From Tenrec ecaudatus (taxonomy: Eukaryota; Chordata; Mammalia; Afrosoricida; Tenrecidae): 64,000 nt of DNA. The translations under genes were made by a program, and so were the position numbers. A model generated the notes under the pieces. The model saw only the letters and a list, made by a program, of their open reading frames with translations. It was not told the DNA's origin and did no database searches. The DNA lies in the NCBI RefSeq assembly GCF_050624435.1, contig NC_134547.1:31865419-31929418 (forward strand), given 5' to 3'. Shown here one piece after another: positions 32,481 to 44,008 of the stretch; the stretch's first letter is position 1, and every line of letters begins with the position of its first letter.

Positions 32481-33300
32481 ATTTCACTTTAACGACCACC
32501 ATCAAGAGTCTACTATTCAACTCTTTTGCGTATTAACAGGATACTTCTGGCAATAATGAACTCCGACATGTGAGATGAGTGGTGTTGGTGGTGGTGGTGC
32601 CTGTAACGATTACGGTGGCAGGCCAGGCTGGCTGCTCACTGGCTCCCTTTAAGCAGTTGTAGAAGGCGGTTTTCTCTGATGGGCACAGACTTTTCCTGCA
32701 TCAATGCAGCAAATGACAAACCACTTGTTCAAAATCCAAATAGCTAAACACTTTTTCTGTTTATTTCCCTTGAAGTTCTTTCTTTCAAAGGTAAGTCTCC
32801 TGTTGTCTCAGACTGCGTGGGGCTCAGATTTCACCTCTGCCCGTTCCTTCTGGGAAAATTCTAGCCCTCTTATTAACATGCTTAATCAAGAAAAGGCTGA
32901 AGTTTGGCTTGCATGTCCTCTATAATCATATTGATTTACATATTAATACATGGTGACCTATTTTACAATACCAGGTAAGAGAAGCATTCAATATTCAAAG
33001 AGTACCCATATAAACACATAATACTTACCCTTATTAAACCAACCAAATTTAATTTTCTCCACTCCTGGAATCTTTCACCAATTGTATGCATATGGTCTGA
33101 CATCTCTGGCAAGGTAGATCAGTAGCCTCCTATCAAGTATCCGTTATTTAACCAGCCTGGCTTTTCTCCTCTTCATGAAACATATCCTCTAGATCCCTTT
33201 CAGTCATTCCAGACAGCAGCCACCATCTAAGAATCAAATGTTTCACTTCCCAGTCCCTTTCATTTTTTTTCTCATGCTTACAGTGAGTTTGAGGGTATTG
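32481..33300. other. No gene recognised
   Basis: Includes a GTGGTG-rich stretch near 32582-32602 and A/T-rich unique sequence. Nothing recognised. Confidence 0.3.
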
Positions 33301-34110
33301 CAATGCATATCACATATGACACCAACTGTAAAAAACAATGGCATGGGGTAACATCTGACCTCTTCTTCCAGCTCCACAAAGGAGAATGGAGTTCAAGTTC
33401 CATATTAACGTCACCCAATCCCATTTTCTATGAGACTGAAGTCAGGCATGCCCTGCTCTCCATCCTTCCTACCAACTCTGACACCAACTGTTCCTCCCTT
33501 GGCTTGGCTCAATAATTCATTGCAATGGCTGTACAGAACTCGAAGACAATATTCAAAATTATGGGGTTTATCGAGGAAGTAAACAGGTTACAAAAGCTCG
33601 GGATACAATCATTTCGATAGAAAAGACTCTTCTACTTTTGTCCACAGGCAGACCTCTTTCTTGACTTTGAACTCTCAGCCACATGGCTCTCTGCCTCTGC
33701 CCCACCCCCACCCATACCAGGTTACAGAGATGTTGCAGGGCACCAATACATGCCCAAGGGGCATGCCACTCCACCAAACACTTCATTCTAAAGACACTCA
33801 GCTCTAGCCCTGTAGCTCAGCAAACCTAGCTCACTCAGTTACGTGCATAGAGGCACTCCATTACACAAGTCAGTCTCCTGCGCTAAGGCATTCTGTTTTA
33901 CTTGTTCTGTGGGGCTGGGAAGGCTACTGCACTGTCTTATGATCTAGTTTCTGTTTCTACTGCCACCACTCTTCTGCTGTTCCTCTAGTGTCACAGCTGT
34001 CTCCTGGATCCAGGAGAGGCCGTGTCAGTCAGTGTCCATGGTCTCAAGATCCAAGCAGTGTACTCAGCTCTGCCTCCTCTCTCCTGCTAGCAGTGAAAAT
34101 CCCTAACTCC
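33300..34110 (+). mobile_element. LTR-like interspersed repeat
   Basis: About 800 bp of non-coding sequence with ATTCATTGCAATGGCTGTAC, TTATGGGGTTTATCGAGGAA, ACAGGTTACAAAAGCTCGGG and CCTAGCTCACTCAGTTACGT. The first part is related to 4120-4280 and 4645-4790. TGACACCAACTGT occurs at both 33318 and 33479. Proposed as an old endogenous-retroviral LTR with no coding part; family unidentified. Confidence 0.4.
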
Positions 34111-34120
34111 TGTTTCTGAG

Positions 34121-34378
34121 ATGACTCATTTCATACCCAGCAGGATGGCTATCATCGCTAACTCTATGAGCTATCACTCACTAAATCCTACCTGTGTCTT
34201 CCCCTACCATCGTCTGCCCAGTTCCACCAGAGAAGGATCATGTTATGGGAGTAACAACGACTCTAGCTGGAAGAGCCATATTAATTCACTAAGCGGCAAT
34301 TTTGAAGATCCAGTGAAAGCTGATTGGAACTGTGGCAGCATTCAGTTTCTAATGACGGTAAATGGCAGCTGCATATGA
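34121..34378 (+). other. Unassigned 85-codon open frame
   Basis: Next to the LTR-like repeat, with plausible amino-acid composition but no domain or splice context. Not called as a gene. Confidence 0.12.
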
Positions 34379-34540
34379 TGTATCAAAGCTGGGTCTCCTG
34401 TGTGGGAGAAAAGACACGAACCACCAATGCCTAAAGTTTCAGCAATAAAAAATAGTGTAGTAATTTCATTCTTGTAAAATATATGTTTGCCCGTCTTGTT
34501 TCCCTGTTCTTTATTTAATAAGATTTGTTCTTATTGTTAG

Positions 34541-34728
34541 GAGCCCCTAGTGGTGAAGCTGGCTAAGAGCTTGATGACTAAGTACAAGGCCATGGTCCCC
34601 ACATACCCCCCGGCATTGAGGAGGAAGGACCGGCAGTCTGCTTCCAAAAGGTCCCGGGGAACGGTTTTCTCCACGGAAGCATGTGGGGTCACCATGGGTT
34701 TGAATCAACTCCATGACGACTACTGGTT
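34541..34728 (+). mobile_element. AfroSINE
   Basis: Starts GAGCCCCTAGTGGTGAAGCT, contains GGCAGTCTGCTTCCAAAAGG and GGGGTCACCATGGGTTTGAA, ends CAACTCCATGACGACTACTG. Confidence 0.8.
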
Positions 34729-34779
34729 TATTAGTTTCACTATCATTATGCCAACTACTTACCATCCAGGACACTAGCC

Positions 34780-34985
34780 ATTACGCCTGCCACAATTCCA
34801 GGAACTTCTTCACACATGCCGTTTTGTACAGGCCTCATACCCATCCCTTATCCCAAGTCCCATTTCACCGGCAAGAACACTGAGGCCCAGAGAATTTCAG
34901 CAATTGGATTAAGTTCCCACTGACACTAAGTGCCAGAGTCAGGCAGGGACCCAAGCCCGCCACTTGTCAACATTGAGAGTCCTAT
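34780..34985 (+). mobile_element. MIR SINE
   Basis: Contains CCATTTCACCGGCAAGAACA, CTGAGGCCCAGAGAATTTCA, AGTGCCAGAGTCAGGCAGGG and ACCCAAGCCCG, the MIR core and tail. Confidence 0.65.
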
Positions 34986-35500
34986 CACACTGCCCCTTGG
35001 GGTAGGAAGTAGAAACTCCTAAACTCAAACCATAATATTAGGGTGGAAGCCTTCCCTGGGGCTTATAGTTCATAGGGGGGACTGCGGATCATTCTAAAGG
35101 TAGCAAGTCAAGAAGCATGTCTGGGACTCATTTGAAGTCACAAATCCCAAAAGATCCAACTCAGGGCAAGCAGCCCCCAGGCTGGGTGAGCTGAGTCAAT
35201 GAGTGAGGCAGAAGCTGTGTCCCAGGCTGACGTTGGCCCGTGCCCTCCAGGCTGTGTGAGCTTGCCTTTCAGGACTAGCAGTGGGGATGGGCGGCCAGAC
35301 CCCTGCCTGCCATGATGTGACTCCGGCTGGCTATCATGTGCCCTTCAGGCATCTGTCAGGGGCCTGCTGGCCGTTCCCACTCTCCTTGGCACCTGGGCCA
35401 GCCCAGCCGCAGGAAGGCCTGGCTCATCCTCCCCAGCCCTTGGCAGCATCTGGGAACAGGGGGAAAGACAGCGCTCTGTGAGGCTCAGGAGTGATTTAAA
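34986..35500. other. No gene recognised
   Basis: GC-moderate unique sequence; nothing recognised. Confidence 0.3.
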
Positions 35501-35504
35501 CACT

Positions 35505-35690
35505 CCTCCAGCTCAAAGGGGAATCTTGGATTTCATTAATTAATACATCAATAGAAGCCAATGGAGAAAAACATGTCTTGTTATCTGGCTTCTCAGATGC
35601 TAGACATGGGCTCATTAGCCTTAAGCATATCAGCCCGATAACACTATTTATTCCATACAGAATAATGATCTACTTTAGGGGAATACTGCA
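35505..35690. promoter_or_regulatory. Candidate conserved non-coding element
   Basis: Repeat-free block with TTTCATTAATTAATACATCA, GGGCTCATTAGCCTTAAGCA and ACAGAATAATGATC. Dense TAAT cores. Texture-based call. Confidence 0.25.
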
Positions 35691-36247
35691 GTGAACCAAA
35701 CGGCGGAGTCCATCCATTACCGCTGCTCACACTCACATGCACGTGTGTGCCCTCGCCCTCAGCCATGCGGATGGTCACCACCGGCCAGCTGGTGCTGTGT
35801 ACTCATCATCCGTCTGCTCACCCTAGACCTGCTGCTGCCCCCAAGGCAGAGAGGGGCATACAGGACCTGGCTCACCTCGAGGCCAGATGCACCGAGGATG
35901 CTGTGGACAGTTGTCCCACTGTCCACAGAGAGCTATACAGACCTACGTGTAACGCAAAGTGGGGCCTGGTGAAGAAGAGAAACCGACAGAGGGTAAGAAA
36001 GGGGCAGGCAGCCAAACCACATGCGCTTCTCTCTGACCAGTGTCTAATAAGAATAAGCAATTTAACAGACTAGACCATTGTGGATATTTCTGTTTTAATT
36101 CACGTCATCTGTTTAATGACAGAGTCCTCACACGGGGCCCTGAGAATTACAATGCAACCTTGAACCAGCCGGCCTTGCAAACCAATATGCAAAAAGCAGC
36201 ACGATCCGCTCCCGGGCTGCGGTAGCAAGGCTATGCTGATAAGCTGA
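35691..36247. other. No gene recognised
   Basis: Overlapping open frames on both strands, no domain. A/T-rich unique stretch at 36040-36125. Confidence 0.3.
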
Positions 36248-36397
36248 AACCAAATCCAACCCCACTGCACTGAGCCAGTTCCCACTCAGAGCCGTCAGCG
36301 TAGACCTTCTCCTTGGTGGAAGCCTCATCTTTCTCCCAAGGAACAGCCGGTGGGTTTGTTCCACTGACGTTGAGGTTAGCAGCCCAGTGCTTAACTT
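36248..36397 (-). mobile_element. AfroSINE, antisense
   Basis: Contains GAGCCAGTTCCCACTCAGAG, GCCGGTGGGTTTGTTCCACT and GAGGTTAGCAGCCCAGTGCT; the extreme head is missing. Confidence 0.7.
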
Positions 36398-37284
36398 GAT
36401 ACTTCAAGCATCCTTGATAAAGAAAGCAGCTATTGGTTACAGAATGACTCACTTAGATCATCAAGAGGGCTTAGTATACCATGTCTGTTGAGGCTGGTGG
36501 GATTTGTGCCCTGTGTTTAAGCTGTCTAGAATTCTGGGATCTTAAATGCGGGATCTGATCATACAACTATAGGGCAGGAGACCTCCAGAAAGACCTGTCT
36601 CTGGGTTGCTTGTAGCTTCATCCATCATCATCATCCATCACCCATCATCCATCCATCATTCTGATCTGGGAACAACCCCCACCTCCACAGAAATCCCAGA
36701 TTTCCAAACTACACAAACCATGACCCCATTTTCCACTGATCTCTCACACTCTGGGCACTTTAAGGATTCAAAGGCAGGCTGGGCCCAGGGTCCTTTCAGT
36801 GCAGGGGGCTAGGTTCTAGCTAAGACCTTCCGCCGTCCTAGGCTGAGCCATGCTCCTGGGGTCACAGTTATGGTGAATCTCTGAGAGGACCATGGTCTCC
36901 AGGAAAGAGAAGACTTCCGAGCTGAATCTCAAAGGCTAGGAGGAAAGACCAGCCTGGGCAAGAAAGCTTTTTGGGGAGGGTCAACTTGAAGGATATTGAA
37001 TTGATAGCTTACAATAAAATACAGCAAGTCAGCCTTCAGGGAGCAGGTAATAGGAGCTGATTAGTTATAAGAACACCTGCCGGGGGGAGGCAAAGGGTGG
37101 GGGTGGGTCAGTTATTGTGCTGTGGGCAATGAGGAGCCAAACCTAGAGCAGAGATAAGACTGTTCAACAGGAATACACACATGAGCACAGACGCACACGA
37201 ATTCCGTTGCTGACAATGACTTAGTCGAAAGCTGGGAAACGGAATCCTAAGTGAGGGGTGTGTTTCCACTCTGGTACTGAGTGT
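36398..37284. other. No gene recognised; short CATC tract
   Basis: (CATC)-rich tract at 36617-36657. A possible antisense L2 piece lies at 36895-36985 (GAGCTGAATCTCAAAGGCTA). No exon. Confidence 0.3.
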
Positions 37285-37620
37285 TGTCTTAGTTTCCACG
37301 TGCTGCCATAACACCAAACCACAAGTAGGTGGCTACCCAAACCAAGTTTACATGTATGTGTTTGTTTTATTTTTGCTTTTTTCACAGTCCTGGAGGCTAA
37401 AAGTCCAAGTCAGAGTCTCTGCCATGTCAAATCCTTCATCATCAATAGTTCCAGGCATTCTTCGACTCCTTGGGTCCCTTGGTTCCTTAGCTTGAAGAAG
37501 ATCTACACATGACACCAGCCGTCGCTTTGTATGTGTCTGTGGGTCTCTCCTGCCATGTGAGTGCTCGGAGATGCTAGGTATAAGAGCTACCCTGCACTGG
37601 TATGGCCTCACTAACCTGAT
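37285..37620 (+). mobile_element. Old eutherian interspersed repeat family Y, copy 1
   Basis: Contains GTCTTAGTTTCCACGTGCTG, CATAACACCAAACCACAAG, GTAGGTGGCTACCC and CACAGTCCTGGAGGCTAAAA. The same ordered blocks occur at 38780-39128. The family is widespread in eutherians; I could not name it securely. Confidence 0.5.
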
Positions 37621-38779
37621 AAAGAAACAAAACCAAACATGATCACATCCACTGGCATGGGGGTCAGAGAGTCAACACGTTTGGGGAAACCCAAGTCAAT
37701 TGGTAATGGGCATTCCCCAGCACTGGTGAGTTCTGCATGAGGTAGCCAGGCTCTCTCGCTCTCTCGGTGTAGGTGTCAGTGAAGGACTCTTCAAAGACAC
37801 AGGCACTGCTGCAGACACTGCTGCAGCCTGCCTGGGTCAGCCCCTGGACGCCCATGTCCTGCCCCCAGCAGCCCTGCTCCCGGCAGTGAAGGAGTAAACA
37901 AAGGCGCTCTCCAGGGCAGCGGCGGACGGTGGGGGCCAGAGACCAGAGGTGGGGAGCTGGCTACAAGAGTCATTAAAAGTAATTTTTTTTCAAATTAATA
38001 AAATGCAGCAGTCCACATTCAAGACCAACAGCTTGTAAAATTGGATTTCTGCAAGATGAAGAGGGAAGGAGGCTGGCACTGGTCAGGAGCAGCCACACAG
38101 GACTCATGGGGGAGGGTGTTGATTTGGCCTAGGAGACACGGGTGTCACACTGAAACCCACATAGTCACTCTGCTTGGGAATGACAGTACCTTATGCTTAT
38201 CCCCAGCTGCCACTGGGTGGTGGGGCAGAGACAAGGACCTCGGTGACCCTCATCTTCTTACCGAGGGTGGGGCGGCAGAATCAGAGGCCCCATGGCAAGG
38301 GACACCATGTAATATTATTCAGGTTCATCCCTGGTCTTTCATATGGGATGCCCTACAAATACTGATGCATGTCTCAGTCTTTGTTAAAGACTCAACTTCT
38401 GCACAGGAAGGCGCCCTGGCTAAGTCTCTACTATACAGGGGGCTCTTAGGATATGAGTGTAGATTAAGAGAAAGAAGAGTGGGCCAGGCTGAACCTGCTT
38501 CCAGACCTGGTCTGTGGGCCCAGGAGAAGCTGAGAGCAGAGACCTGGTGCGGGTAGCGCCTTGCCATAAGCAGCCCCAGCACTGTGTCTGGCACGTGCTG
38601 TGTGTCCCACCAGCCTTGTCACATGAGTGAATGCGCCTCAACAGAAGCATGACAGTCACACTCAGACCTTCTCGGAGTATGCCTCACTGCCTGTTCCATC
38701 TTCCTGGGGTTCACATTGTGATTTCCTTGCTGGGGGGGGGGACCGTGAAGAGCCTCACATCTTTGCACTTTGTTGTAGG
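37621..38779. other. No gene recognised
   Basis: A 171-codon open frame at 38041-38556 has no domain, and two other frames overlap it. A G-run lies at 38731-38740. Confidence 0.3.
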
Positions 38780-39128
38780 TCTCTAGGGCTGCTGTATCAG
38801 CAATACCACAAGTGGGTGGCTTTAGCAAACAGAGAGTTATTCTCTCACAGTTTATGAGGCCAGTAGCCCGCATTCAGAGTGTGGTGGTCTCCAGAACCAT
38901 GCTTTCTCTCTGTTGGGGCTGGAGGGAGGAAGGGCCTGAGTCTTCGGCATCTGATTCCTGGCTCCTTGGCAAATTCTGTGTGCTTGGCATCTCTCATACC
39001 CCATCGCTGGGTTTGTTGGTTTTCTTTCTCTTTGGACTCTCAAAAGAGATTGACTCAAGGCACAACTTATATGAATCCTGTCTCATTAGCATGACAAAGA
39101 CAATCCATTCCAAAATGGAATTGTAACC
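38780..39128 (+). mobile_element. Old eutherian interspersed repeat family Y, copy 2
   Basis: Contains CAATACCACAAGTGGGTGGC, CTCTCACAGTTTATGAGGCC and ends CAATCCATTCCAAAATGGAA. Better preserved than copy 1. Confidence 0.55.
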
Positions 39129-39159
39129 ACAGACAGAGAGCTTGGGTCTCACAGCCATC

Positions 39160-39300
39160 CAGCCAATGCAGACTCATAGCGACACCCTGCCCCACCGCTC
39201 CCATGGGTTTCCAAGACGGTTACTGTTCCCGGGAGTAGAAAACCCATTCTTTCTCCTGAGGAGCTGCTGGTGGTTTTGAACTGCTGACCGTGCCAACCTC
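39160..39300 (-). mobile_element. AfroSINE, antisense (first of three in tandem)
   Basis: Contains AATGCAGACTCATAGCGACA, CCATGGGTTTCCAAGACGGT and GTGGTTTTGAACTGCTGACC; the head is missing. Confidence 0.8.
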
Positions 39301-39361
39301 AGTCCAAGAGATAGGATAACACAGATTCATAAGAGGTTGGATGTTAGTATTGCTTCTAAAA

Positions 39362-39558
39362 ATCTCACTGCCATTGAGTTGACTCTGACTCGTATTGACC
39401 CACAGGGCAAAGTCACACTGCCTCTGGGTGTCCAAGACTAGAACTCTTTGTAGAGGCAGAACTTCTCGTCTTTCTCCTTCATGGTGGCTGATGGTCTTGA
39501 ACTGTTGGCTTTGCAGATAGCAGCCCAATGAATAGGCCACTATGCCACCAGAGCTCCT
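39362..39558 (-). mobile_element. AfroSINE, antisense (second of three)
   Basis: Full length: CTGCCATTGAGTTGACTCTG through GCAGATAGCAGCCCAATGAA to CACTATGCCACCAGAGCTCC. Confidence 0.9.
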
Positions 39559-39617
39559 TATGTCCTATAAAAATCAGTGCCTTGGTATCTGTTGTGTGAC
39601 AAAAAAAACAAACACAA

Positions 39618-39740
39618 AAATCCATTGCGATCGAGTTGATGGCAACTCAGAGTGGCCCTAGAGGACAGGGTATAACTGCCCTGTGGGTCTCGGAGACTGT
39701 GACTCTTTGTGGGAGTAGAAAGCCCATCCTGGGCAGGCCA
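39618..39740 (-). mobile_element. AfroSINE tail half, antisense (third of three)
   Basis: Contains CATTGCGATCGAGTTGATGG, CTAGAGGACAGGGTATAACT and GTGGGAGTAGAAAGCCCATC, then diverges. Confidence 0.8.
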
Positions 39741-40424
39741 CGAACTTTGATTGGCGGAGCAAGTCTTGACTAGGAGTGTTCGCAGTGAGTGGAGTGCAGG
39801 CTTCCTGAGAGAAGGAAGATGTGATTACCACATTCGCCAAGGGTTGGCCCGTGATAGCGACGCCTTCCTTCATGGGGTCCCACCCAATCTTGGCGGTAGA
39901 GTGTGTGCTTCTTAATTGACAGCAGGAGCAAGGCAGGCCAACCCAACACAAAAGGCACAGTTGCTCAACGCAAGGGGCCGAGACTTTACCTGCCTATCTG
40001 ACCGCATGTTCCACGAACATCTAGCATTGCCCTGTTCCACATGTTGCCAGATTTCTCAATGGCTCCCAACAGCTTTCCATTCCTGCTTCTTTGGCCAGCC
40101 TTCCTCACCTGCTTCCCCCAGCCCACCTGCTGAGCTCACGGCCTCTCTTCACCCCACAGAGCCCCTGCTTGGCACTCTCACTGACGGCAACAGGCCTGCC
40201 ACCCAGTGGTCTCCTGTCCAGCCCTGTGGACTCCTCAGCTCACTCAGCCCCTTGCAGTGCAGGTCACTTTCGCTCAGTCCCCCTTCTACCCAGGGCCCTG
40301 CCCACCATGCTTACTCAGTGAAAGCAACTTCTTTTCATAGGCCTAAAAAGTGACTGCCCCCAGCTTCTTTGGCTGCCCTTGGCTCTCCAAGTAGGCCCTG
40401 CATTTTCTGAAAAAAATCAAGCCA
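39741..40424. other. No gene recognised
   Basis: A 145-codon frame at 39916-40353 lacks any domain and overlaps open frames in other phases. Pyrimidine-rich unique sequence. Confidence 0.3.
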
Positions 40425-40622
40425 AACTCACTGCCATTCAGTTGATTCCAACTCAGAACTAGCCGGTAGGACATGGTCTAAGTGGCCCTGTGAATTTCCT
40501 AGAGTATAACCCACCCAGGAGAGAACCCCTCCTCTTTCTCCTGCAGGGCAGTGAGTGGTTTCCACCTGCTGACCGCTTGGATCACAGCCCAGCATGGAAT
40601 CTCTACACCGCCAGGGCTCCTT
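40425..40622 (-). mobile_element. AfroSINE, antisense
   Basis: Full length: CTCACTGCCATTCAGTTGAT to CACCGCCAGGGCTCC at the head. It faces the next AfroSINE head to head. Confidence 0.85.
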
Positions 40623-40658
40623 CAAGTTCCCCAAAGAGGAGGATTTTCATTTTCCTGG

Positions 40659-40880
40659 CAGTCCCTCAAGGAGACGGGTGGTAGAAAGTAGGTTAATTAT
40701 TGGTCTGCTAACCACAAGGTTGGTAGTTCAAGCCCAACAGCTTTCTCTGAGGGAGCAAATGAGGCTGGTAGCTCCTGGAAAGATTTATAATCTCAGAAAC
40801 ACTACAGAGTCATTCTACTCTGTTTTACAGGGTCTCCACGAGTCAGAATTGACTTGAGAGCAGTGGACTTGGTTTGGGGG
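40659..40880 (+). mobile_element. AfroSINE
   Basis: Full length: GGTCTGCTAACCACAAGGTT, GGTAGTTCAAGCCCAACAGC, TTTACAGGGTCTCCACGAGT and GACTTGAGAGCAGTGGACTT. Confidence 0.85.
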
Positions 40881-41813
40881 CTGACAGTGTACCCCCTCAG
40901 CACCAGGCACAGACAATTTATGCAACAGACACTTGATGGCATAAATCACCCTATGAGTGTGAAAAAGGAAGGCTGTTTTCACCTACAAATGTTGACTCAT
41001 TTGCTTTCAAAGCTATTGCTTTTTGCACAGACAAGCAGGAGATGCGAAGCCCGCCGTGCTCCTGTCACAGCCGCGCTGAGGCCCTGAGCATCCCGGGCAA
41101 GAGTTCAGTGTGGGTGATGCCCAAGAACTCTTGCAGACAGAGGCTCCGCTCAGGTCCCGGCTCTATTCTTGGCAGTGCTCACAGCCGGTGCCTGGGAGAA
41201 GGCTGGCGGTTGTCGAGTGTTCAGCAGCGTCTGGCTCTCTCAGGCCAATCTCTGTGGAGCCTTCTGTTTCCGCCTTCAGGTACATCACAACGCTCCTGTC
41301 CTCCTAGCAAAATGGATGGGGGGAGAGTGGGGGGCGGCGGGCAGGTACCATCTGGAGAAGCACCGCGTCCGCTCCTCATTTGGCCCCCACTCCTCCCTCA
41401 CTCTCTTCTCGCTTCTCCGGGTCTTTGTGTTGTTGTTACAGGACGTGCCTCAAAATAGAGATTTCCATTGTCTTACTGTAGCAAGTAAAGACAGGCTTCC
41501 CTCGCTGGGTTGACAACCTACTCTGATTCTAGGCTTTCCTTAGACCTCAGGAGGAATTCCACTTAGGAGGTTACACCCTGGCAGTCCTGTTAGGAGCAAG
41601 TCACAAATGTCACCCGGATTATCTAGACAGATGCTGATCCATGATACCCATGACACTCCTCACAACAAGCCAACTGCGGCCCCAAATTCCTCTTGGGAGT
41701 GTATTTCCAGCCGGATCTGTGACCATCCTCCTCGGTATACATGCCTTCCAGCCCAGGGAGCGGAGTTACTCTCGGCTTCCTCATACCTCTGATATCTGAC
41801 TCCTTCATTTTTA

Positions 41814-41902
<89 letters not shown>

Positions 41903-42783
41903 GTTATCCAGACATTATTGAGCTCCTGTCCTAGTAGGAGCTCCTCCTCCCTGCGAAATGAAAACCTGGCATTTTGATACGAGCAGGCCTGTGGTGCAGG
42001 TAATGCACTAGAAGGTGAACCCTAGAAATGCAAACGAGGAGAAGGCAAGGTGAGAGAGGGGGGAGGAAAGCCAGGCAGGATATGAGCGAGCAGGTAGCCT
42101 TCACAGACAAGCAGGTCTCGGTCCCATTAAGCCCCCTTCTGAGGTACCAGGCAACATTGGGACATTTATCCATGTCTTGCCTCACCTCACTGATGGAGGG
42201 CTGTCCATGGAAGCATTCCATCTCCAACACTTTCCCTTCTCTACACGGAGCTGAGTAAACTCTCCGAGTTCCTCTTGTTGCGGATGGGTGTAGAGGGAGC
42301 CAGAGTTGATGAGACAGGGCATCACGTGTGCCTGCCAACAGCGCATGGTCTTTATCACACAGACACTGCTGGGTGTGTGCTGGGCGGCACAGGGTTAACT
42401 GCACTAGAAGGGACTCGCCATGCGGGTTTTCAGCGGGCTGGCAATCTAAACGCTAGCTATACTTTTGGTGATTTGAAAAAGTGTCTTCCCAGGAATAACA
42501 TGGATACGTGGAACATGGATGAAGTGTAGGAAGTCTGACTTTTCTATCAGGTCTACGGCCACCATGGCCCTACACACACTAGTCTGTGTGTGGATGTTGA
42601 AGCTTAAAGCAGATGTGTGGCTGTCACCAAGGGTCACTGTGATCCAGAGATCGATAAGCCAAGCGCCATCCCAGTCAAGTGAGGAGACAAGGTGCCATCT
42701 GCCAGAGTGTGCTGTGCTGAGTCCCCCGGGCCCAGAGGGACGCACTTCAGGAGCACAGAGGACGCAATCGTTCATGATTCCGG
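40881..42783. other. No gene recognised; long TC microsatellite
   Basis: Unique sequence with the (TC)n tract at 41816-41901. Open frames of up to 157 codons (41931-42404, minus) have no domain. Confidence 0.3.
41816..41901. repeat. (TC)n microsatellite, about 42 perfect units
   Basis: Uninterrupted TC dinucleotides, the longest pure microsatellite in the window. Confidence 0.97.
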
Positions 42784-43107
42784 TTTGGGTTGCTGTTGGT
42801 AGGTTTCATCAAGTCATTTCCGACTCCTGGTAACCTTACACACAAGAGCATGAAACCTGGCCCTGCCCTGTGCCACCTCACAGTGGTCAGAGGCCATTGT
42901 TGCAGCCACTGTGTCGATGCAGCCCATGGAGGGTCTTCCTCGTGTTTGCCAACCCCCCACTCTCCCACGCATGCTGGCTCTCCCCAGCACGGCTCTCTCC
43001 TGGTAAGAAATCCACAGCATGAAAGGACAGGAGACAACGTCTCGCCATCCTTGCTGCTGAGGAACATTCTGACCTCATCTTCCAGCACAGATTTGTTTGT
43101 TCTCTTA
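42784..43107 (-). mobile_element. RTE LINE 3' region, antisense
   Basis: In plus orientation: GGTTTCATCAAGTCATTTCC, TTGCAGCCACTGTGTCGATG, GGAGGGTCTTCCTCGTGTTT and CAGATTTGTTTGTTCTCTTA, the same order as 29960-30215. Confidence 0.75.
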
Positions 43108-43312
43108 CAAAACTCTCCTTGCCATTGAGTCAATGCCGACGCACTTACGCTGTGGGCTGAGTCAAACTGTCCTCGTGGGTTTCCAAGAGTGTAAATCGTC
43201 CAGGGGCAGAAAGCCCCCCCTTTAGTCCCATGGGGGCAGCTGTTGGGTTCCAAGGGAGCATCAGCTGCTGAACTTGTGGTTGGCAGCCAGACACCTAGCC
43301 CAGGACTCCTTG
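43108..43312 (-). mobile_element. AfroSINE, antisense, nested in RTE
   Basis: CCTTGCCATTGAGTCAATGC to CACCTAGCCCAGGACTCCTT. RTE sequence continues beyond it. Confidence 0.85.
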
Positions 43313-43612
43313 GTGTCACAGGGCCACCTCTGGCAATTCCTGGTCATTCCCATATTCCTCATCAGCACATAACTCCAAGGGATGCGCTCTTTTTCCTTCT
43401 CCTTCACTCCTTCCTCGTGTGATCCGTTCTCCTTTGGGCCCTCTTTCTTCATGGCCCAGCTCTCACAGGCACGGGGAGCAACACAGAAGACCACCGCGTG
43501 GGATGTCGGCCACCTGTTTTCCTGACTGCAGTTTCCATGCGCATCGAGTGTGGATCCAAGGAAAATGAAATTCTTGACAAGGTCAATCTTTTCTCTGTCT
43601 TCGCCTCAGGTC
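43313..43612 (-). mobile_element. RTE LINE, continuation after nested AfroSINE
   Basis: The right part reads GTGTGGATCCAAGGAAAATG and TTCTTGACAAGGTCAATCTT, matching the RTE block at 30480-30530. The left 200 bp is weakly matched. Confidence 0.6.
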
Positions 43613-43847
43613 CATGGTTCTAAAGCAAACGCAGAGCGCAGACCCTAGCCCTAATGCACGATGGCTACAAGTTCAGTGAACGAGTGAGAGACAACTGACA
43701 GGGTAAAACACTGTCACCTCACTTTGCCTGGCCATTAGAGGTCACAGTGGCCCGTGGTGGAATCGGAATTCTGTCCCGGGATTATGAGCCTTCTTCCATA
43801 ATTGCAGAACCTTTCGATACAACTCCATAAATATTGGTTAACGAGGT

Positions 43848-44008
43848 GACACGTAGCAGTTACAAGTTGGACTTTGATCACCGTGGTCGGAAGTTTGAAT
43901 CCACCAGCCGCTCCTCAGGAGAAAAACAGGGCTGTCTACTCTCATAAACAATCACAATGCTGGGGGTCACTCTGCGTGGGCCTTGACTCGATGCAGTGAA
44001 CTTGTTTG
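43848..44008 (+). mobile_element. AfroSINE
   Basis: Contains GTTTGAATCCACCAGCCGCT, CAGGGCTGTCTACTCTCATA and GGGTCACTCTGCGTGGGCCT with TTGACTCGATGCAGTG. Confidence 0.75.

Noticed and set aside
38041-38556. 171-codon plus-strand frame
   Set aside because: No homology recognised and equally long frames overlap in other phases.
42747-43319. 190-codon minus-strand frame
   Set aside because: It runs through an AfroSINE (43108-43312) and an antisense RTE end; a chance frame in repeats.
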